DNA from: Heterocephalus glaber | Lineage: Eukaryota > Chordata > Mammalia > Rodentia > Bathyergidae | DNA: 64,000 bases | Direction of reading: 5' to 3' | Assembly (NCBI RefSeq): GCF_000247695.1 | Contig: NW_004624751.1 | Location: forward strand, 27,558,691-27,622,690 | Part shown: one piece after another, positions 33,845 to 45,971 of the stretch | Numbering within the stretch: position 1 is the stretch's first letter | How the letters are laid out: every line of letters starts with the position of its first letter | The notes under the pieces: generated by a model | Told to the model about the DNA's origin: nothing | What the model saw: only the letters and a program-made list of their open reading frames with translations | Databases searched by the model: none | Program-made: the position numbers and the translations under genes

Positions 33845-35325
33845 AAACAAGATGAAATAAAAAACAACCCCTCAAATACCCAAACAAAACACGAATAAGC
33901 TGCTTAACAACCCTTAATAAGGGTGGAATTTGTTCATCTTAATTGCTCCTATAGCTAGCTATTATTTTTCTCTTTTTAAACATTTCAGCTATCTTCATTC
34001 TTAACAATATTAGTATACAAATAATATTTAAAATCAATTATAAGACGTAAATTTTCTAAGCCTTTCTATAGCTTCTTTAAGATTATAAGGTAAGTACAAT
34101 TGAAAAAATTTTTCAAATATAATAAATATATCACATAGCAAGAAAAGTTCAATTTGAGGCTTCTCCTTCAATTTCCCTAAGATAACCAAGTCCCCAGTAG
34201 ATGATGAAAGACATTGTATCTATTGTCTGATATATATTTATAATTATTAATTGATAAATATAGCAAAATATATTATAAATATATTTTAACTTTAATCTAA
34301 AAATAAGTTACTTATTTTGATGTTCAAAACACATATATGATTTTAAATTATTTTATCATATTTTCAAAAAATTCAGATCATGAGTAAAGCTCTGAACAAA
34401 TTATTTTGGTGTGGTGAAAATGAGAGATGAAAATTATTCTCATTGATCCCTCAAAAAAAAAATCCCACTTATACTTTGGAGTTAATCATTAAGAGTTTAC
34501 TTATTTGGTTGTACACCTTAGAAAAAGCAGGATTATTATTAATAATCATCTTTTCTTTATTGTTTTCCAGTTTCTTAATTTAACATTTGTTGTTCCCACC
34601 ATCCTTTGCTCCTACATTTACAATGGGTTAATAATTTATCCTGAAAAATGTACATTATCATAATAAGAATTTTACAATAATCTTAAAATATAATAAGTAA
34701 GCCACCTAACCAACCACTCATGAGTTAAAGCCTTTTTTACAACACATAGCATCAATCTTACTTCAGTTTAAAAAACTAAAATGATCATGCAGATGAACAG
34801 GTAAAGAATTCGAGTGACTAACAGGTGGAGCAAGTCTTTGGATAAGGTCTCAAAAAGAAAACAATTTTAAACTAAGGAAGTGAAAAGAATTTATTTGTTT
34901 ACATTGAGATAATTCATGGGTTACTTCATGTAAGTGTCACGGAAGAAAAGCCTAAAAAATTCCTTGGCAAAGTCAACATGAATCTATGTCAGTGTGTACA
35001 CCTGACCTGTAAAAGCCACTTTAACTCCACACTGGAGCTGTACATAGTCTTTAGGGCAACTCTCACCCCAGGGGACCAAGGACAGGAGAGCTGCTGTGTC
35101 ACCTCCCGTGGCTGGAGTGTTCCATGCTGAGACTTCAGATCCCAAGGGGGGAAGTGCACACCTGATGGGATGTCATGTGGTTTTGCTAAGAGATGCAGAA
35201 GTCTCATTGCATCTTCTTTAAGATCATTTTCATTATGAAAATCTCCTCACAGTTTACGATCTAAATTCAATAGCAGCAATATGTTTACAGTGCCTTTCCT
35301 GTTCAAATAAAAGATGTGTAGATGG
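33845..35325. other. 1.5 kb of repeat-poor AT-rich intron
   Basis: No SINE and no convincing exon apart from the PIBF1 exon that follows at 35331. A more GC-balanced patch at 34985-35215 has an open frame without recognisable similarity. Confidence 0.4.
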
Positions 35326-35329
35326 TTTA

Positions 35330-35461
<132 letters not shown>

Positions 35462-35621
35462 CTAAAGAAACACACATTTCATTAAACTTTAGGAAATGTG
35501 ACAACAAACTAAAATCATTAAAAATGCTCCACACAAATTAGCTAAAAAGGAGTATCTTTCATTTCAATTTTATTTCTACTGAAAATACACAATCATAGCA
35601 TAATTTAGCAATCTGTCTTCT

Positions 35622-35816
35622 TCTTTTGGGTGGTACTGGGGATTGAGAACCCAGGGCCTTTGCACCGAGCTCTGCACATCCCTGGCACTTTTTATTTATT
35701 TTAAATTTTGAGGCAGAGTCACACTAAGTTGCCCAGGCTGGGCTTAAATCTGAGAACCTCTGTCAGCCTTCCCGAGTCCCAGGATTACAGGTGTGTACCA
35801 CCACACTGGCTGATTT
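35622..35816 (-). mobile_element. B1/ID dimer SINE
   Basis: Reverse dimer about 160 bp from the PIBF1 exon at 35331-35461. Confidence 0.85.
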
Positions 35817-35869
35817 AGTAATTTTCATTTCCTTTTATTCTCTTGTTTTAAAAATATATGATTTATGCA

Positions 35870-36995
35870 CCTGCATTACTATGTAGAGATTTTTTTAAGT
35901 TGTGGTTAAAATATAAATAAAATTTATCACTTTAAGCATCTTTAAGTGCACAATTCGGTGGCATTAGGGATGTTCACAATATGGTATAGCCGTCACTACT
36001 GTCTTTTCTGAGGAGAGGGGGTTAGGGATTGAGTCAAGGGCCTGGTGTGTGTTAAATGCGTACTGTATATGGACACTCCCCAGTCTCAAAGCATCTGTTG
36101 AATTACTACTGACAAAGTAGTTCGACATGCTTTGTGTTGTTTTGGTGGTGGTGGTGCCGGGGATTGAACTTGGGGCCTTAATCACTGAACTATACCCCCA
36201 GATCTACACTACCTATTTCCAGAACATTTTCATCAGCCCAGAAAGAAACTCAGTGGCAATTAAGCAAAAACTCCCAATTTTCCTCCTGCAGGCATTGGAA
36301 ATCTCTATCCTACTTGATGGCTCTATGAATTTGCCTGTTCTGGACAGTTCACAGAAGTGATCATGCAGTGTGTGCCTATTTGTGTCTGCTCATGTCACTC
36401 CACACAATGTTTCCAGGCTCATCTGTTTTGTACCATGTATGAGAACTTTATCCCGTGATGCTGAATAGTATCACACTGTACACTCGTAGCATATTTTGTT
36501 TACTGTTCACCTGCTAACAGACACTTGGGTGTTTCCACTTTCTGGCTACTTTGAGTAATGCTGCTATGAACTTTAGTGCACAAATACCTGCGTACCCTGA
36601 TTTTAATTGTTCTGAGTATCTACCTGGCAGCAGGTGGCATTACCTAATCCTATATTTAAGTTTCTGAGGCACTACAGACTGTTTTCTACAAAAGCCATAC
36701 AGTACCGTTTTGTATCCTTCCCAACAATCTAATTAGTTTCAGCTTCTCTACATACTGCCCAACCCTTGTTAGTTCATGTGCAAGAGGCTATTATATTTCT
36801 TTGGAGAAACGTTTACTCAAGTCTTTTGCCATATTTTAATTTTTGTTGTTGTTGAGCTACAGGAATTCTTTATATATTCTGGAAAATAAACTCTTACTAG
36901 ATATATAATTTGCAAATATTTTCTCTCATTGTGTGGGCTGTTATTTACTCTCTTAATAATGCCCCTTAAAGCACAAGTTAGTATATATATGTCTC
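35870..36995 (-). mobile_element. ancient L1 (L1M-type) 3' region
   Basis: Reverse text: ctttaagtgcacaattcggt, ggcattagggatgttcacaa, gtttccactttctggctact and atgctgctatgaactttagt. Interrupted by ID-like copies near 36000-36090 and 36130-36205. Confidence 0.75.
36130..36205 (-). mobile_element. ID-type SINE
   Basis: Reverse: ggtgccggggattgaacttg to cactgaactatacccccaga. Confidence 0.75.
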
Positions 36996-37694
36996 ACACT
37001 TTGTAAAATGGGTTATACAGATTCATGGGTTCCATGGACAGACTCATACAAACAAATAACATACAGGAATCATTTTCACTCTGTCCCTCGTTCTGCCCTC
37101 TGCACTGGCTTCACTTTGACGGGGACTTCCATATGTCCATTTTGCTTATATTGATCCTCCATTACCTGTTTTTTACACCCCTCCTCCTCCTTCTTGTTCC
37201 CCTCTTCTTGTCTAACAATAGTTTCCCTTCTACTTTCTTGTCATTTTTTTTAGAGTCTACATTTTAGGGAGAACATGAGATATTTTTCTCTCTGATCCTG
37301 GCTTATTTTGCTTAACACGATGTTCTCCAGATCTATTTTCCTGCAAATGACATTGTTTTGTTCTTCCATTGTGTATATATACCACATGTTCTTTATCTAT
37401 TCATGCTGGGCATCTAGGCTAGTCCCACATTCTGGCTACTATAAACATGAGTATGCAGGGATCCTTATGGTATGCTGACTTAACTGTTTGAGGTGTATAC
37501 CAAGAAGTGGTGCAGCAGGATCACTTGATCTTAGCCAAAAGGTGGAAAAGCGATGATACAGCTAGATCAAAGGGTAGCTCTTGTTTTGGGATTTTGAGGA
37601 AGCTCCATACTGATTTCCACAGCAGCTGTACTAATTTTTATACATCCACGAGTAGTGCAGAAGTGTTCTTATTTCCCTGTATCCTTTCCACCAT

Positions 37695-37845
37695 TTTGTT
37701 TTGTTTTTTGAGGCAGGGTCTCGCTATGTAGTTCAGGCTGGCTTCGAACTATGTAGCCCAGGCTGGCTTCAAATTTGCAGATCCTTCTGGCTCAGGCTCC
37801 TGAGTGCTGGGATTACAGGCACGCATCATCATGCCCAGCTAATGT
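37695..37845 (-). mobile_element. B1 SINE with internal duplication
   Basis: Reverse B1 inside the L1: tagttcaggctggcttcgaa then tagcccaggctggcttcaaa. Confidence 0.9.
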
Positions 37846-38281
37846 TTTTTGTATTTTTGATAGTCATTCTGTCTAAATGTAGTTTTGATTTGCAGTTTGT
37901 TAATAGCTAGTGATGTTGAACATATTTCCAAAATTTATTGGGCATTTATAATAAAGTTCTTTTGGGAGTGTTTATTTATTTGCTCATTTACTGAATTTTT
38001 GGTGTTGTTTTTAAAGTTCTTTATAAATTCTATATATTAATGCTCTGTTGGAAAAGTAGCTGGTAAAGATTTTTTCCATTCTGTAGGCTGTCTTCACTTT
38101 GTTAGTTTCCCTTGCTATGCTGAAACTTTTAAATTCAATGTAGTCCCATTTGTTGATTCTTGCTATTATTTCTTGTGTTACTGGGGCTCTATTCAGGAAG
38201 TCTTTGCCTATACGTATTGCTTCAAGTGTTTGTCCTATGTTTTCTTTTAGTACTTTCAAAGTTTCAGGTCTTTGATCCATT

Positions 38282-38418
38282 TTTAAAAAACTTATATTCT
38301 TTATTAGTACATATTTGTCATACATATTGACTATATTCATAACAGGGAATTTGTACCTGTACATAATATAACTTGATTCTTTTTTCCCCCCCCATTCCCT
38401 TCCTTTCCCTTCAACCCT
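38282..38418 (-). mobile_element. short L1 3' tail inserted in an older L1
   Basis: Inverse of the tail seen at 1-175 and 48960-49200 (tattagtacatatttgtcat, gaatttgtacctgtacataa). GATCCATTTTTAAA on the left is echoed by ATCCTTCATTTTTAAA beyond the neighbouring ID. Confidence 0.7.
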
Positions 38419-38512
38419 GCATTTTTTTTTTTTTGGGGGTACTGGGGATCGAACTTGGGACCTTGCAATTGTGAGGCAGGCGGCGGAACCACTGAGCTAA
38501 ATTCCCAGCCCA
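38419..38512 (-). mobile_element. ID-type SINE
   Basis: Reverse ID: tactggggatcgaacttggg to gagctaaattcccagccc. Confidence 0.9.
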
Positions 38513-38784
38513 ATCCTTCATTTTTAAATTAATTTTTTGTGCAAGGTGAGAGAGAGGGATCTAGGGATTTAGGTTCAGTGTTCCACAACTAGATAGCCAG
38601 TTTTCTCAACACATTTGCTAAAGAGGTTGTTTTTTTTCTAAGATATATTTTTGGCTCCTTTGTCTACAATGAGATGGATGTAGTTATGTGGGTTTGTTTC
38701 TGTGTCCTCTAGCCTGTTACTTTGGTCTACATGTCTACTTTGTGTGATTACTATACTACTTTCTTTTTCTTTCTTTCTTTCATT

Positions 38785-38861
38785 TTTTTTTTTTGGTACT
38801 GGAAATTGAACTCAGGGCCTTGTACTTGCCAGGCAGGCCACTGAGCCACATACCGGGCCCA
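38785..38861 (-). mobile_element. ID-type SINE
   Basis: Reverse ID: tactggaaattgaactcagg, preceded by a (TTTC)n run. Confidence 0.88.
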
Positions 38862-39100
38862 CCATGCTATTTTCTGTTACTGAAATTTTCATTGTAGAGC
38901 TCTTTTACTTCTTTGTTAAGACTGATCCCTAGGTATGTTATTTTATTTGGTGTTATTGTGAATGGAATTGTCTTTCTGATTTCTTAGTCCTATTGGTGTA
39001 CAGTGAAGCTATTGCTTTTCATATTGATTTTATATCCTGCTACTTTGCTGAATTCATTTATCAATCGTAAAAGTCTTTTGGTAGAGTCCTTAGAGACTTT

Positions 39101-39178
39101 ATTTTTGTACCGGGGATCGAACTCACAACCTTGAGCTTTTGAGGCAGGCAGCAGCACCACTGAGCTAAATCCCTGGCC
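39101..39178 (-). mobile_element. ID-type SINE
   Basis: Reverse ID. TTAGAGACTT lies on both sides. Confidence 0.92.
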
Positions 39179-39397
39179 TATTAGAGACTTAAATATAGGA
39201 TCATATCATATCAAGATGGTTTGACTTCTTCCTTTCCTATTTGTATTCCTTTAAGTTTTTCTCTTGGCTAATTACCTAACATTTCAAGAACTACATTGAA
39301 TAAGACCTGTGAAACTGACCATCCTTGCCTTGTTTGTGAACAAATTTTTATAGGTATGAATTCTGATTTATCTATTTTTTTTTTTCTTTTGTGTCTG

Positions 39398-39483
39398 TTG
39401 TTTTTTTTTTGGTACCGGGGATTGAACTCAGGTTGTTGTGCTTGTGGGGCAGGCGGCAGCACCACTGAGCTAAATCCCTGACC
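39398..39483 (-). mobile_element. ID-type SINE
   Basis: Reverse ID. Flanks TGTGTCTGT and TGTGTTTGT. Confidence 0.88.
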
Positions 39484-39520
39484 CTGTGTTTGTCTTTTTG
39501 AAAAAAACCACTACCAAATC

Positions 39521-39605
39521 TTTTTTTTTTCTCCCGTACCAGGGATTGAATTCAGGCGCCTGTGCTTGAGAGGCAGGTGGAGGAACTACTGCGTTAAATC
39601 CCTGG
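39521..39605 (-). mobile_element. ID-type SINE
   Basis: Reverse ID. Flanks AACCACTACCAAATC and AACCACTGCCAAACC. Confidence 0.92.
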
Positions 39606-39859
39606 CCCCAACCACTGCCAAACCTGAAATTCATAGGGATTGTCTCTTGCTTTTTTCTATGAATTTTATACCTGTAGCTCTTAAATTTAGGTCTTTGATC
39701 CACTTGTAGAGTTAGTTTTTGTACATGATATAAGGTCAGGGTCCAACTTCATTCTGTTGTATGAAGATATCCAGTTCTACTAGGTCTATTTGTTGAGTAG
39801 ACTATAATTTCCACAACGAATGGTGCTGGCACCCTTGTAAAAAGGAACCAGACTTTATT

Positions 39860-40072
39860 CCGCAGGCATGGGGGCACATTGGCAATCCCAGTTACTTTTG
39901 AGCAAAGGCAGGAGGATCACAAGTGTAAGAATAACCTGGGCAACTTAGTGAGACCTTGCTCCCCCACCACCCCACCCCTGGCAAAAAAAGGGCTGAGGAT
40001 GCGGCTTAGTTATTGAGTCTCAGCTTAGAGGTGCTTGAGGCCCTGGGTTCAATATCCAGGACTAAAAAACCA
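39860..40072 (+). mobile_element. B1/ID dimer SINE
   Basis: Forward dimer: caggcatgggggcacattgg then ggctgaggatgcggcttagt. Confidence 0.8.
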
Positions 40073-40079
40073 AAAATCC

Positions 40080-40200
40080 AGCTGGGTGTGGTGGTGCACC
40101 CCTGTAATCCTAGCACTCATGAGGCTGGGGAGGGAAGATCTTGAGTTTGAGGCCAGCCTGGACTACACAGGCAAGATCTAGTCTCAATAACCACCACCAC
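40080..40200 (+). mobile_element. B1 SINE
   Basis: Forward B1: gctgggtgtggtggtgcacc to gactacacaggcaagatcta. Confidence 0.85.
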
Positions 40201-40228
40201 CACCACCACTCCCACCTACCACTCCCAC
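40190..40228. repeat. (CCA)n simple repeat
   Basis: ccaccaccac units at the B1 tail. Confidence 0.85.
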
Positions 40229-40443
40229 CTCTAAACCAAACATTAAAAAATATGTGAATCAATGTTTATTTCTGAGCTCTTTGTTTTTTAATTCTACTGG
40301 TCTATATGTCTGTCTTTATGCCTGTAACACACTGTTTTGATAATTGTAGCTTGGTGATATCTGGAAGTAGGAGTCCTCCAAATTTGCTTTCTTTTCAAGA
40401 TTGCTTTGGCCAATGGAGGTCCCTTAAAGTCCCACATGGAATT

Positions 40444-40490
<47 letters not shown>
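40444..40490. repeat. compound (GT)n(GA)n microsatellite
   Basis: About 12 GT units run directly into about 12 GA units, next to a reverse B1. Confidence 0.97.
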
Positions 40491-40622
40491 CAGGGTCTCT
40501 ATGTAGTTCAGGCTGGCCTTGAACTCACTATGCAGCCCAGGATGGCCTTGAACTCACAGCAATCCTCCTGCCTCAGCCTCCTAAGTGCTGGGGATTGCAG
40601 GTGTGCGCTACCACGCCCGGCT
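40488..40622 (-). mobile_element. B1 SINE with internal duplication
   Basis: Reverse B1: tagttcaggctggccttgaa then cagcccaggatggccttgaa. Confidence 0.9.
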
Positions 40623-41020
40623 CCATATGGAATTTTGAGTAGGCTTTTTTATTTCTGTAAAAACTCCACTGAGTTTAAGACAGGGACCACACTTCACCTG
40701 TAACTATCTGCACAGCACTGTCAGCATTAAGTCTTCCTCCATGAACACGGAACATCTTCTGCTTATTTGGCTAATTTTATTCCTAAGTATTTTATTCTTC
40801 CTGATACTATTTGTAAATGGAATTGTTTTCTTAATTTTTTTTGGATTGTTCATTGTTAATGTATTATGAACAATTGTACTTTATGTTTTCTCATACAACA
40901 TATCAGACAATATATAATTTAATTACCGTGCTTATAATAAAACACATTTAGAATGTTGTCAATTCTGGACAGTACAAATAATGCTGTAATAAATCTTTCT
41001 TGCATTGTAGATTTCTTTTA

Positions 41021-41115
41021 TTTTTATTATTTTTATTTTTTTGGTACCGGGGATTGAACTCGGGTCTTTGCACTTTCGAGGTAGGCGGTGGAACCACTGA
41101 GCTAAATCCCCGGCC
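41021..41115 (-). mobile_element. ID-type SINE
   Basis: Reverse ID. Flanks TTGTAGATTTCTTTTA and TTGTAGATGTCTTTTA. Confidence 0.93.
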
Positions 41116-41147
41116 CTTGTAGATGTCTTTTAAATTAATATATAAAT

Positions 41148-41234
41148 ATTTTTTTCAGTACTGGGGAATCAAACTCAGGACCTTGCTTGTGCTTCCAAGG
41201 CAGGCGTGGCACCACTGAGCTAAATCCCTGGCCC
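41148..41234 (-). mobile_element. ID-type SINE
   Basis: Reverse ID. AAATTAATAT lies on both sides. Confidence 0.92.
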
Positions 41235-41507
41235 AAATTAATATTTTCTTGATGAATATTTTTTTCCAGTAGCGGAAAAAGAGGAAGATGTGGAGAAGTC
41301 AGATAGAAGGAATTTTATGATATAGAACAAGATCGTGATGAGCTTTAGATGCTCTCTGACCACAAATTTCTACCCTTTTATATACATTTAAAAATTTCCC
41401 CTTTCCTACTAATCACTAATAAATCCAATTGAGACTAAAGATATGCTGTTTTTCTGGGATAAGAAATGATCTGTATTCTTTTTTTCCTTTCCAACAGATG
41501 AATAATA

Positions 41508-41621
41508 TTTTGGGTGGCTGAGGCAGGAGGATCTTGAGTTTGGGGCCAGCCTGGGTTACATAATGAGTTCTAGGCTAGCCTGAACTACATAATGAAACGC
41601 TGTTAAAAAAAAAAAAAAGAA
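41508..41621 (+). mobile_element. B1 SINE, 5' truncated
   Basis: Forward B1 right part with the internal duplication and an A-tail. Confidence 0.85.
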
Positions 41622-41982
41622 TTATATGTATGAGCTCTACATACTTATAAAAATTAAGCCCTAAGGATACAATTTATTTGAGCATTTTAATTTTTTGGTT
41701 TCCCTCCATTTTAATAAAACAGTAAGTGATTAGCAGCTCAGGAAGTGAAGAAGTAATGAGCAGCACCATGGGGACAGTGGGAGGGACAGTGGGAGGCGCA
41801 GTGAGAATGCTACTCTGCTGTTATCAGCCAGGCTCAGAGAGGAAGGAGGGGAGAAACAGAGGGAGGCCGAGATGGCACCGACTGTTGGAGAATGTCCACT
41901 TGCGGATGGACGGCCACCTTATGGAAGCATTTATTCATCTGAATTATATCAGAAAAAAATAGATTGTATTAAAAATTTCTTG

Positions 41983-42061
41983 GGCTGGGGATTTAGTTCA
42001 ATGGTTAGGCTGCCTGCCCTGCAAGTGCAAGGACCTGAGTTCGAGTCCCGGTACCAAAAAA
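41983..42061 (+). mobile_element. ID-type SINE
   Basis: Forward ID: ggctggggatttagttcaat to gagtcccggtaccaaaa. Confidence 0.9.
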
Positions 42062-42069
42062 AAAAATTC

Positions 42070-43830
42070 TTATGGTTATAGGAACTATATAGTGCAGGAA
42101 AACCTTAAGGAAATGGAAATGAATAGTGAAAGAAAAGATTTTTTTGTGGGGGGAGGTTACAATTCATTATCTTGAAAGCAGAGCTACAAAGAAAAAAAAT
42201 ACCATAAATATGCTCCATGGTTTTGTGTCTTAATGTGAATGTGTCTCTTCTTTGCTTTGGTAATCATTCTTTCAAATGTGGGATCTTATTATTATACTAA
42301 TTTACTTTATGGACATTCAATTGTGCAGCTGGATTAAGGTCTCCTAACCTGTATAACCGGTCTCTCTAGTCAATGAAATCAAACAATTGCCTTCACTTTG
42401 TTTTCACAGAATTGACCCTTGCTGCTGAGTAAACTGAGCTGACAGGTTGCTTTGTGCTTCAGAGGCAGACAGCCCTGGGTGCACGTTGGGGAGGAGTCAG
42501 GGCAGGAGCAGCAGGGGAGGACTCGGCATGTTCACACTGCTGGAATTTCATCAAGAGCGAGGTATTTGCAACTTATCAAATCGAATTTCAGTTGCAGGAC
42601 AGTAGTGAGTTACACATTTTCGTTCGATTTCTTTTTCATGATGGCAATTACATGTATTTGGTTTTAGTGCTGTAAAGGTCAAAAGCCTTACAAACTGGGA
42701 CCCCTCATTCTCTGGATATTAAAAATTAGACACTGTTGTCAGTTTTCAGGCTAATTTTTTAATAAATCTGTTTGTAGGCTTTTAAATCACCCAAATCTGT
42801 TTCTTTCTCCTTTTTGTGGTGTTGGTAATCAATACAGGGTCTTGTACATACTAGACAAGTGTTCTATCCTCAAGCTCTGAATCTATCTTCACTCCTCAGG
42901 AAAAGTATGACAATGATAATTTCTATTTCTGAAATAAATGTAATTGAACAGAACTGAATTAATTACTTCCAATATGGGTTTAAAGTCTTTCTGTAACTAC
43001 AGTGATCAGTATTTACCAAGTTTCACAATCATTCACTTTGCCTATTGTTAGTAATCTTTTCCTTATAGGAAAACCTTAGTAATTAATGACTCAGGAACCA
43101 TACATATAATAAATGACTCAGGTTTAAACTCATGACACAACACTTTAGAGAACTGTTATTCCTTCTGTTTCAGTGACTTGGATATATGATTCAGAGAAAA
43201 GTAGCACTTGATTAAAATGTAATTATATATTTTGATTCAAATACTAATTTAAATTCTTCCTAGATGATAATCTAAAATTATATTTTCTCTTAAAATTTAA
43301 AAAGGATATAAAGGTGGCCATGTTGTGTTTTCTCTAAATGTGAAGTTTTTTCCTTGTGGAGTTTACTTTCATGGAAACTCTGAGGAAAGCAGTTCTTTCT
43401 TGCCCAAAAGCACTGTTGAATGCAATTTAACACCGAGTTGCTTTTTGTATAAAACACACACAGTTCAACCACCAGGGTCCTGGAGAAGCTCTGTCGCGCC
43501 AGGGAGGACTGTGGCTGCTGGACTGCGGGCCAGCCCAGCGGGTCTCATGAGAGGGAAGCACAGAGAGGACACAGTGGGGGTGACACTCAGGGGCCAGGGG
43601 CGGCAGCTGGTCAACAATGTTTCTGCAAGCCTTTGGTTATTTCATATCCCAAACCAAACGCATGCTGAATAACTGATTATCAGCTCTGCTTCTGGTCCTC
43701 AGGTTCTTAAAACATGGCCAGATGAGAAGAAGTTTGTGAGAGGAGGATGTAAAAATGTTGGAGAGCTAGCTAGCGTGGAAGGAATGACTGTAGTCACTGA
43801 AGTAGACAGGATTATAGTGTTATTTTTGCA
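42070..43830. other. 1.7 kb of SINE-free intron
   Basis: Mostly unique sequence, with GC-richer patches at 42440-42540 and 43470-43610. An old ID-like scrap may lie at 42810-42880. No exon signal was recognised. Confidence 0.4.
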
Positions 43831-43834
43831 AAGT

Positions 43835-44110
43835 GCGGCACTTTGGCACTTTTATTAGAGCCTGTTAAAATGTAGATTATTGGGCTTCGTTCTACACCTA
43901 CTTCATCATGATCTCGGAAGGTAGGCTATTGAAATCTATATTTTAGGGCTGGGGATTTAGCTCAGTGGTTCTGGCGTCTGCCTCGCAAACCCAAGGTCCC
44001 GTGTTCGATCTCTGGTACCAAAAAAAAGAGGAGAAATCTACATTTTAAACACGAACCTTGGATTTTAGCTCATAAGCACTTTAGAACCTCTGGTGAAGTA
44101 CAACCCCAGG
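43835..44110. mobile_element. MER5-like hAT-Charlie relic
   Basis: agcctgttaaaatgtagatt, tgaaatctatattttag and cactttagaacctctggtg resemble the MER5 layout. The ID at 43946 splits it. Confidence 0.5.
43946..44031 (+). mobile_element. ID-type SINE
   Basis: Forward, near consensus: A box ttagctcagtgg, B box gtgttcgatctc. Flanks GAAATCTATATTTTA and GAAATCTACATTTTA. Confidence 0.94.
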
Positions 44111-44250
44111 GTGAAGAGCAGACCTGTGAGAGGCATCTACACTTAGGGTTAAAAGATGAAGACGCCAGTGAAGTAGACCAAACAGTTATCTGAGGGACAG
44201 AACCAGAGCCAGGAGGACAGTGTTATAAACCAACAAGAAGATGATATTTC

Positions 44251-44335
44251 AGGCCGGGGATTTAGCTCAGTGGTTCTGGTGCCTGTCTTGCCAGCACAAG
44301 GTCCTGAGTTCGATCCCCGGTACCAAAAAAAAAAA
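44251..44335 (+). mobile_element. ID-type SINE
   Basis: Forward, near consensus. Flanks AAGATGATATTTC and AAGATGACATTTC. Confidence 0.94.
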
Positions 44336-44344
44336 AAGATGACA

Positions 44345-45900
44345 TTTCTCTAATGTCACGAATGTTACAGAATGGCATGCCACAGGCACCCCAAACTGGA
44401 CAGATATGAAGAAAACACTGGCAACCGGGAGGCCTTTAGCAATCTCTGAGGGAGGCATGGCTGACAAGGGCAGAGATATTATGATAAATATAATATAAAT
44501 GTTTGAAGGGAGGAAAAGAGAAAAAGAATAAGTGAAGGTAGTGAAAGATCCTCCAGTAAAGGGGAGCAAGGAAAATCAGTTTAGATGGCTCAGCTACAGT
44601 GAGGAGACAGAAGCCAGGATGAATGGATAGGAGAGTTCATGACTGGGAAAGCAAATAGTGGGAAACAGAAGAGATGCAGAAAAGTAAAAAAGCGGGCCAA
44701 TGCTGGTGAGGGCCTGGTTGATGTTCAACAGAAATCTGTAATGCTTCCAAGCAGCAAAAGCAACAGATTTTTGCAACAACTTTTCAGCACATTGGCACAA
44801 AACAAAAAAAACCTCTCTTTCCTTCCATTAAATATTTATAGAGTAACTATCAGATTGTAAAATACTGTGCTAAAGGTGGAGATGATCAAGGAACACCTCA
44901 CAGACGAACTTGGCAACAATGCAGCCTAGAATGCTAGTGAACTTTGGGGCTCAGATGGTAGATAAGGTCCCAGCTTGGGCAGGAACAGAGGTAAAAACAG
45001 GAGGGCTGGATAGATTGGAAAAATACGAAGCGTTTACGAGACTGCAACTCGTAATGAGTTCAAAGAGAGTGCAGATCTAATGGGAACGAAAGGCCTACGA
45101 GACCTGGAAGGGTAACAGATTAGAGTCAGAGCACATAGTTTTCAAGTTCATGTGTTAGAAATTTCTCTTTCAAAGCCACCCCTGAGAAATTAATTTTAAA
45201 GTTGTTCACTGTATAACAGTGCTGACATTTTGTATGTTAAGAATTTGTACAACTTGAACATAGCTCTTAAATGAAAAAAATTATATAGCCACTTACATGG
45301 CACACTCAAGTAAACAGAGTAGACAATTACCTTATGTTTTTGCCATATAAACAATATAATTTATAAATAATAAATTGTCTTCCTCACTTTGGTAGTGGTT
45401 GACATTTGATCACATACATGCACACTCATATGACCTAATATTTGAACCTATAAAAACATGGCTTAAAGAGATTCTAGCACATCATCCTGGATCCATGAAA
45501 ATTGACTTTTCCTCCTCAGATAAACCATATCAAAGACTTCTTGGTTTAAGTATCTGGCAAGATTAGATGCACACCTGTAATGAATATTTTGTTCACGTAA
45601 CAAGTTAGCCATTCACAAGGAAGATGAATACAGTGTAGTTCATCGCTATCAAAATAAACATTACTTTTTATAATTCTGTACCAGAATAGTCTCAAAAGCA
45701 GAAGCTACAGTGACAGCACTTAGTGCTCCATTCGTGTCTAACCCCAACCAGGCCGGCACATCCACAGAACAGGTGAGGATGCTAGCACCAAGGGAGATGA
45801 GGGACTGCACGAAAAACAAGCACAGACATGCAGGGAAAACCAAGCCTCCCAAAGTCCGAAACAGTACAAAGAAGTGCATTCTGTTAACTATGTGAGGATG
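44345..45900. other. SINE-free intron
   Basis: About 1.5 kb without recognised repeats, leading into the candidate terminal exon at 45906-45971. If that exon is real, its 3' UTR would lie here. Confidence 0.4.
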
Positions 45901-45905
45901 TGAAG

Positions 45906-45971
45906 TTACAATTTTTCTCCAAAGTTACTTTCCTGAGCATATTGGAAGAAACTAGCTGCAAGGTCATCACC
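45906..45971 (-). other. second candidate terminal exon in the same PIBF1 intron
   Basis: The minus strand shows a strong acceptor, ctttctgtttcttgttgcag, followed by 21 open codons (GDDLAASFF...ESNFGEKL) and TAA at 45906-45908. The frame again starts in phase 0, compatible with the upstream PIBF1 exon. Below the stop there is an open hydrophobic frame of 72 codons (45661-45879) in another frame, and the region is free of SINEs to about 45200. I do not recognise the peptide. It could be a terminal exon, part of an unrecognised nested transcript, or chance. Confidence 0.3.

Larger units (their letters stand above)
37200..39395 (-). mobile_element. L1 3' half with insertions
   Basis: Reverse L1: 3' UTR (cctggcttattttgcttaac, ttctggctactataaacatg) leads into reverse ORF2 (tgttggaaaagtagctggta; tttggctcctttgtctacaa; gctactttgctgaattcatt). 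A B1, an L1 tail and four ID elements interrupt it. It has no intact reverse-transcriptase frame. Confidence 0.85.
39612..40990 (-). mobile_element. second L1 ORF2 fragment
   Basis: Reverse L1: aatttaggtctttgatccac, agatatccagttctactagg and gcttatttggctaattttat. It covers part of the same ORF2 region as the preceding L1, so it is a separate insertion. SINEs at 39860-40200 and 40488-40622 interrupt it. Confidence 0.8.

Noticed and set aside
40190..40228. Short regularly spaced repeat considered as an array
   Set aside because: It is a (CCA)n simple repeat at a B1 tail. No CRISPR-type spacers exist, and none would be expected in a mammal.
45661..45879. Hydrophobic minus-strand frame of 72 codons
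   Set aside because: It looks like a small membrane protein, but T-rich DNA gives such frames by chance and I cannot match it to a family. It is kept only as context for the nearby acceptor.
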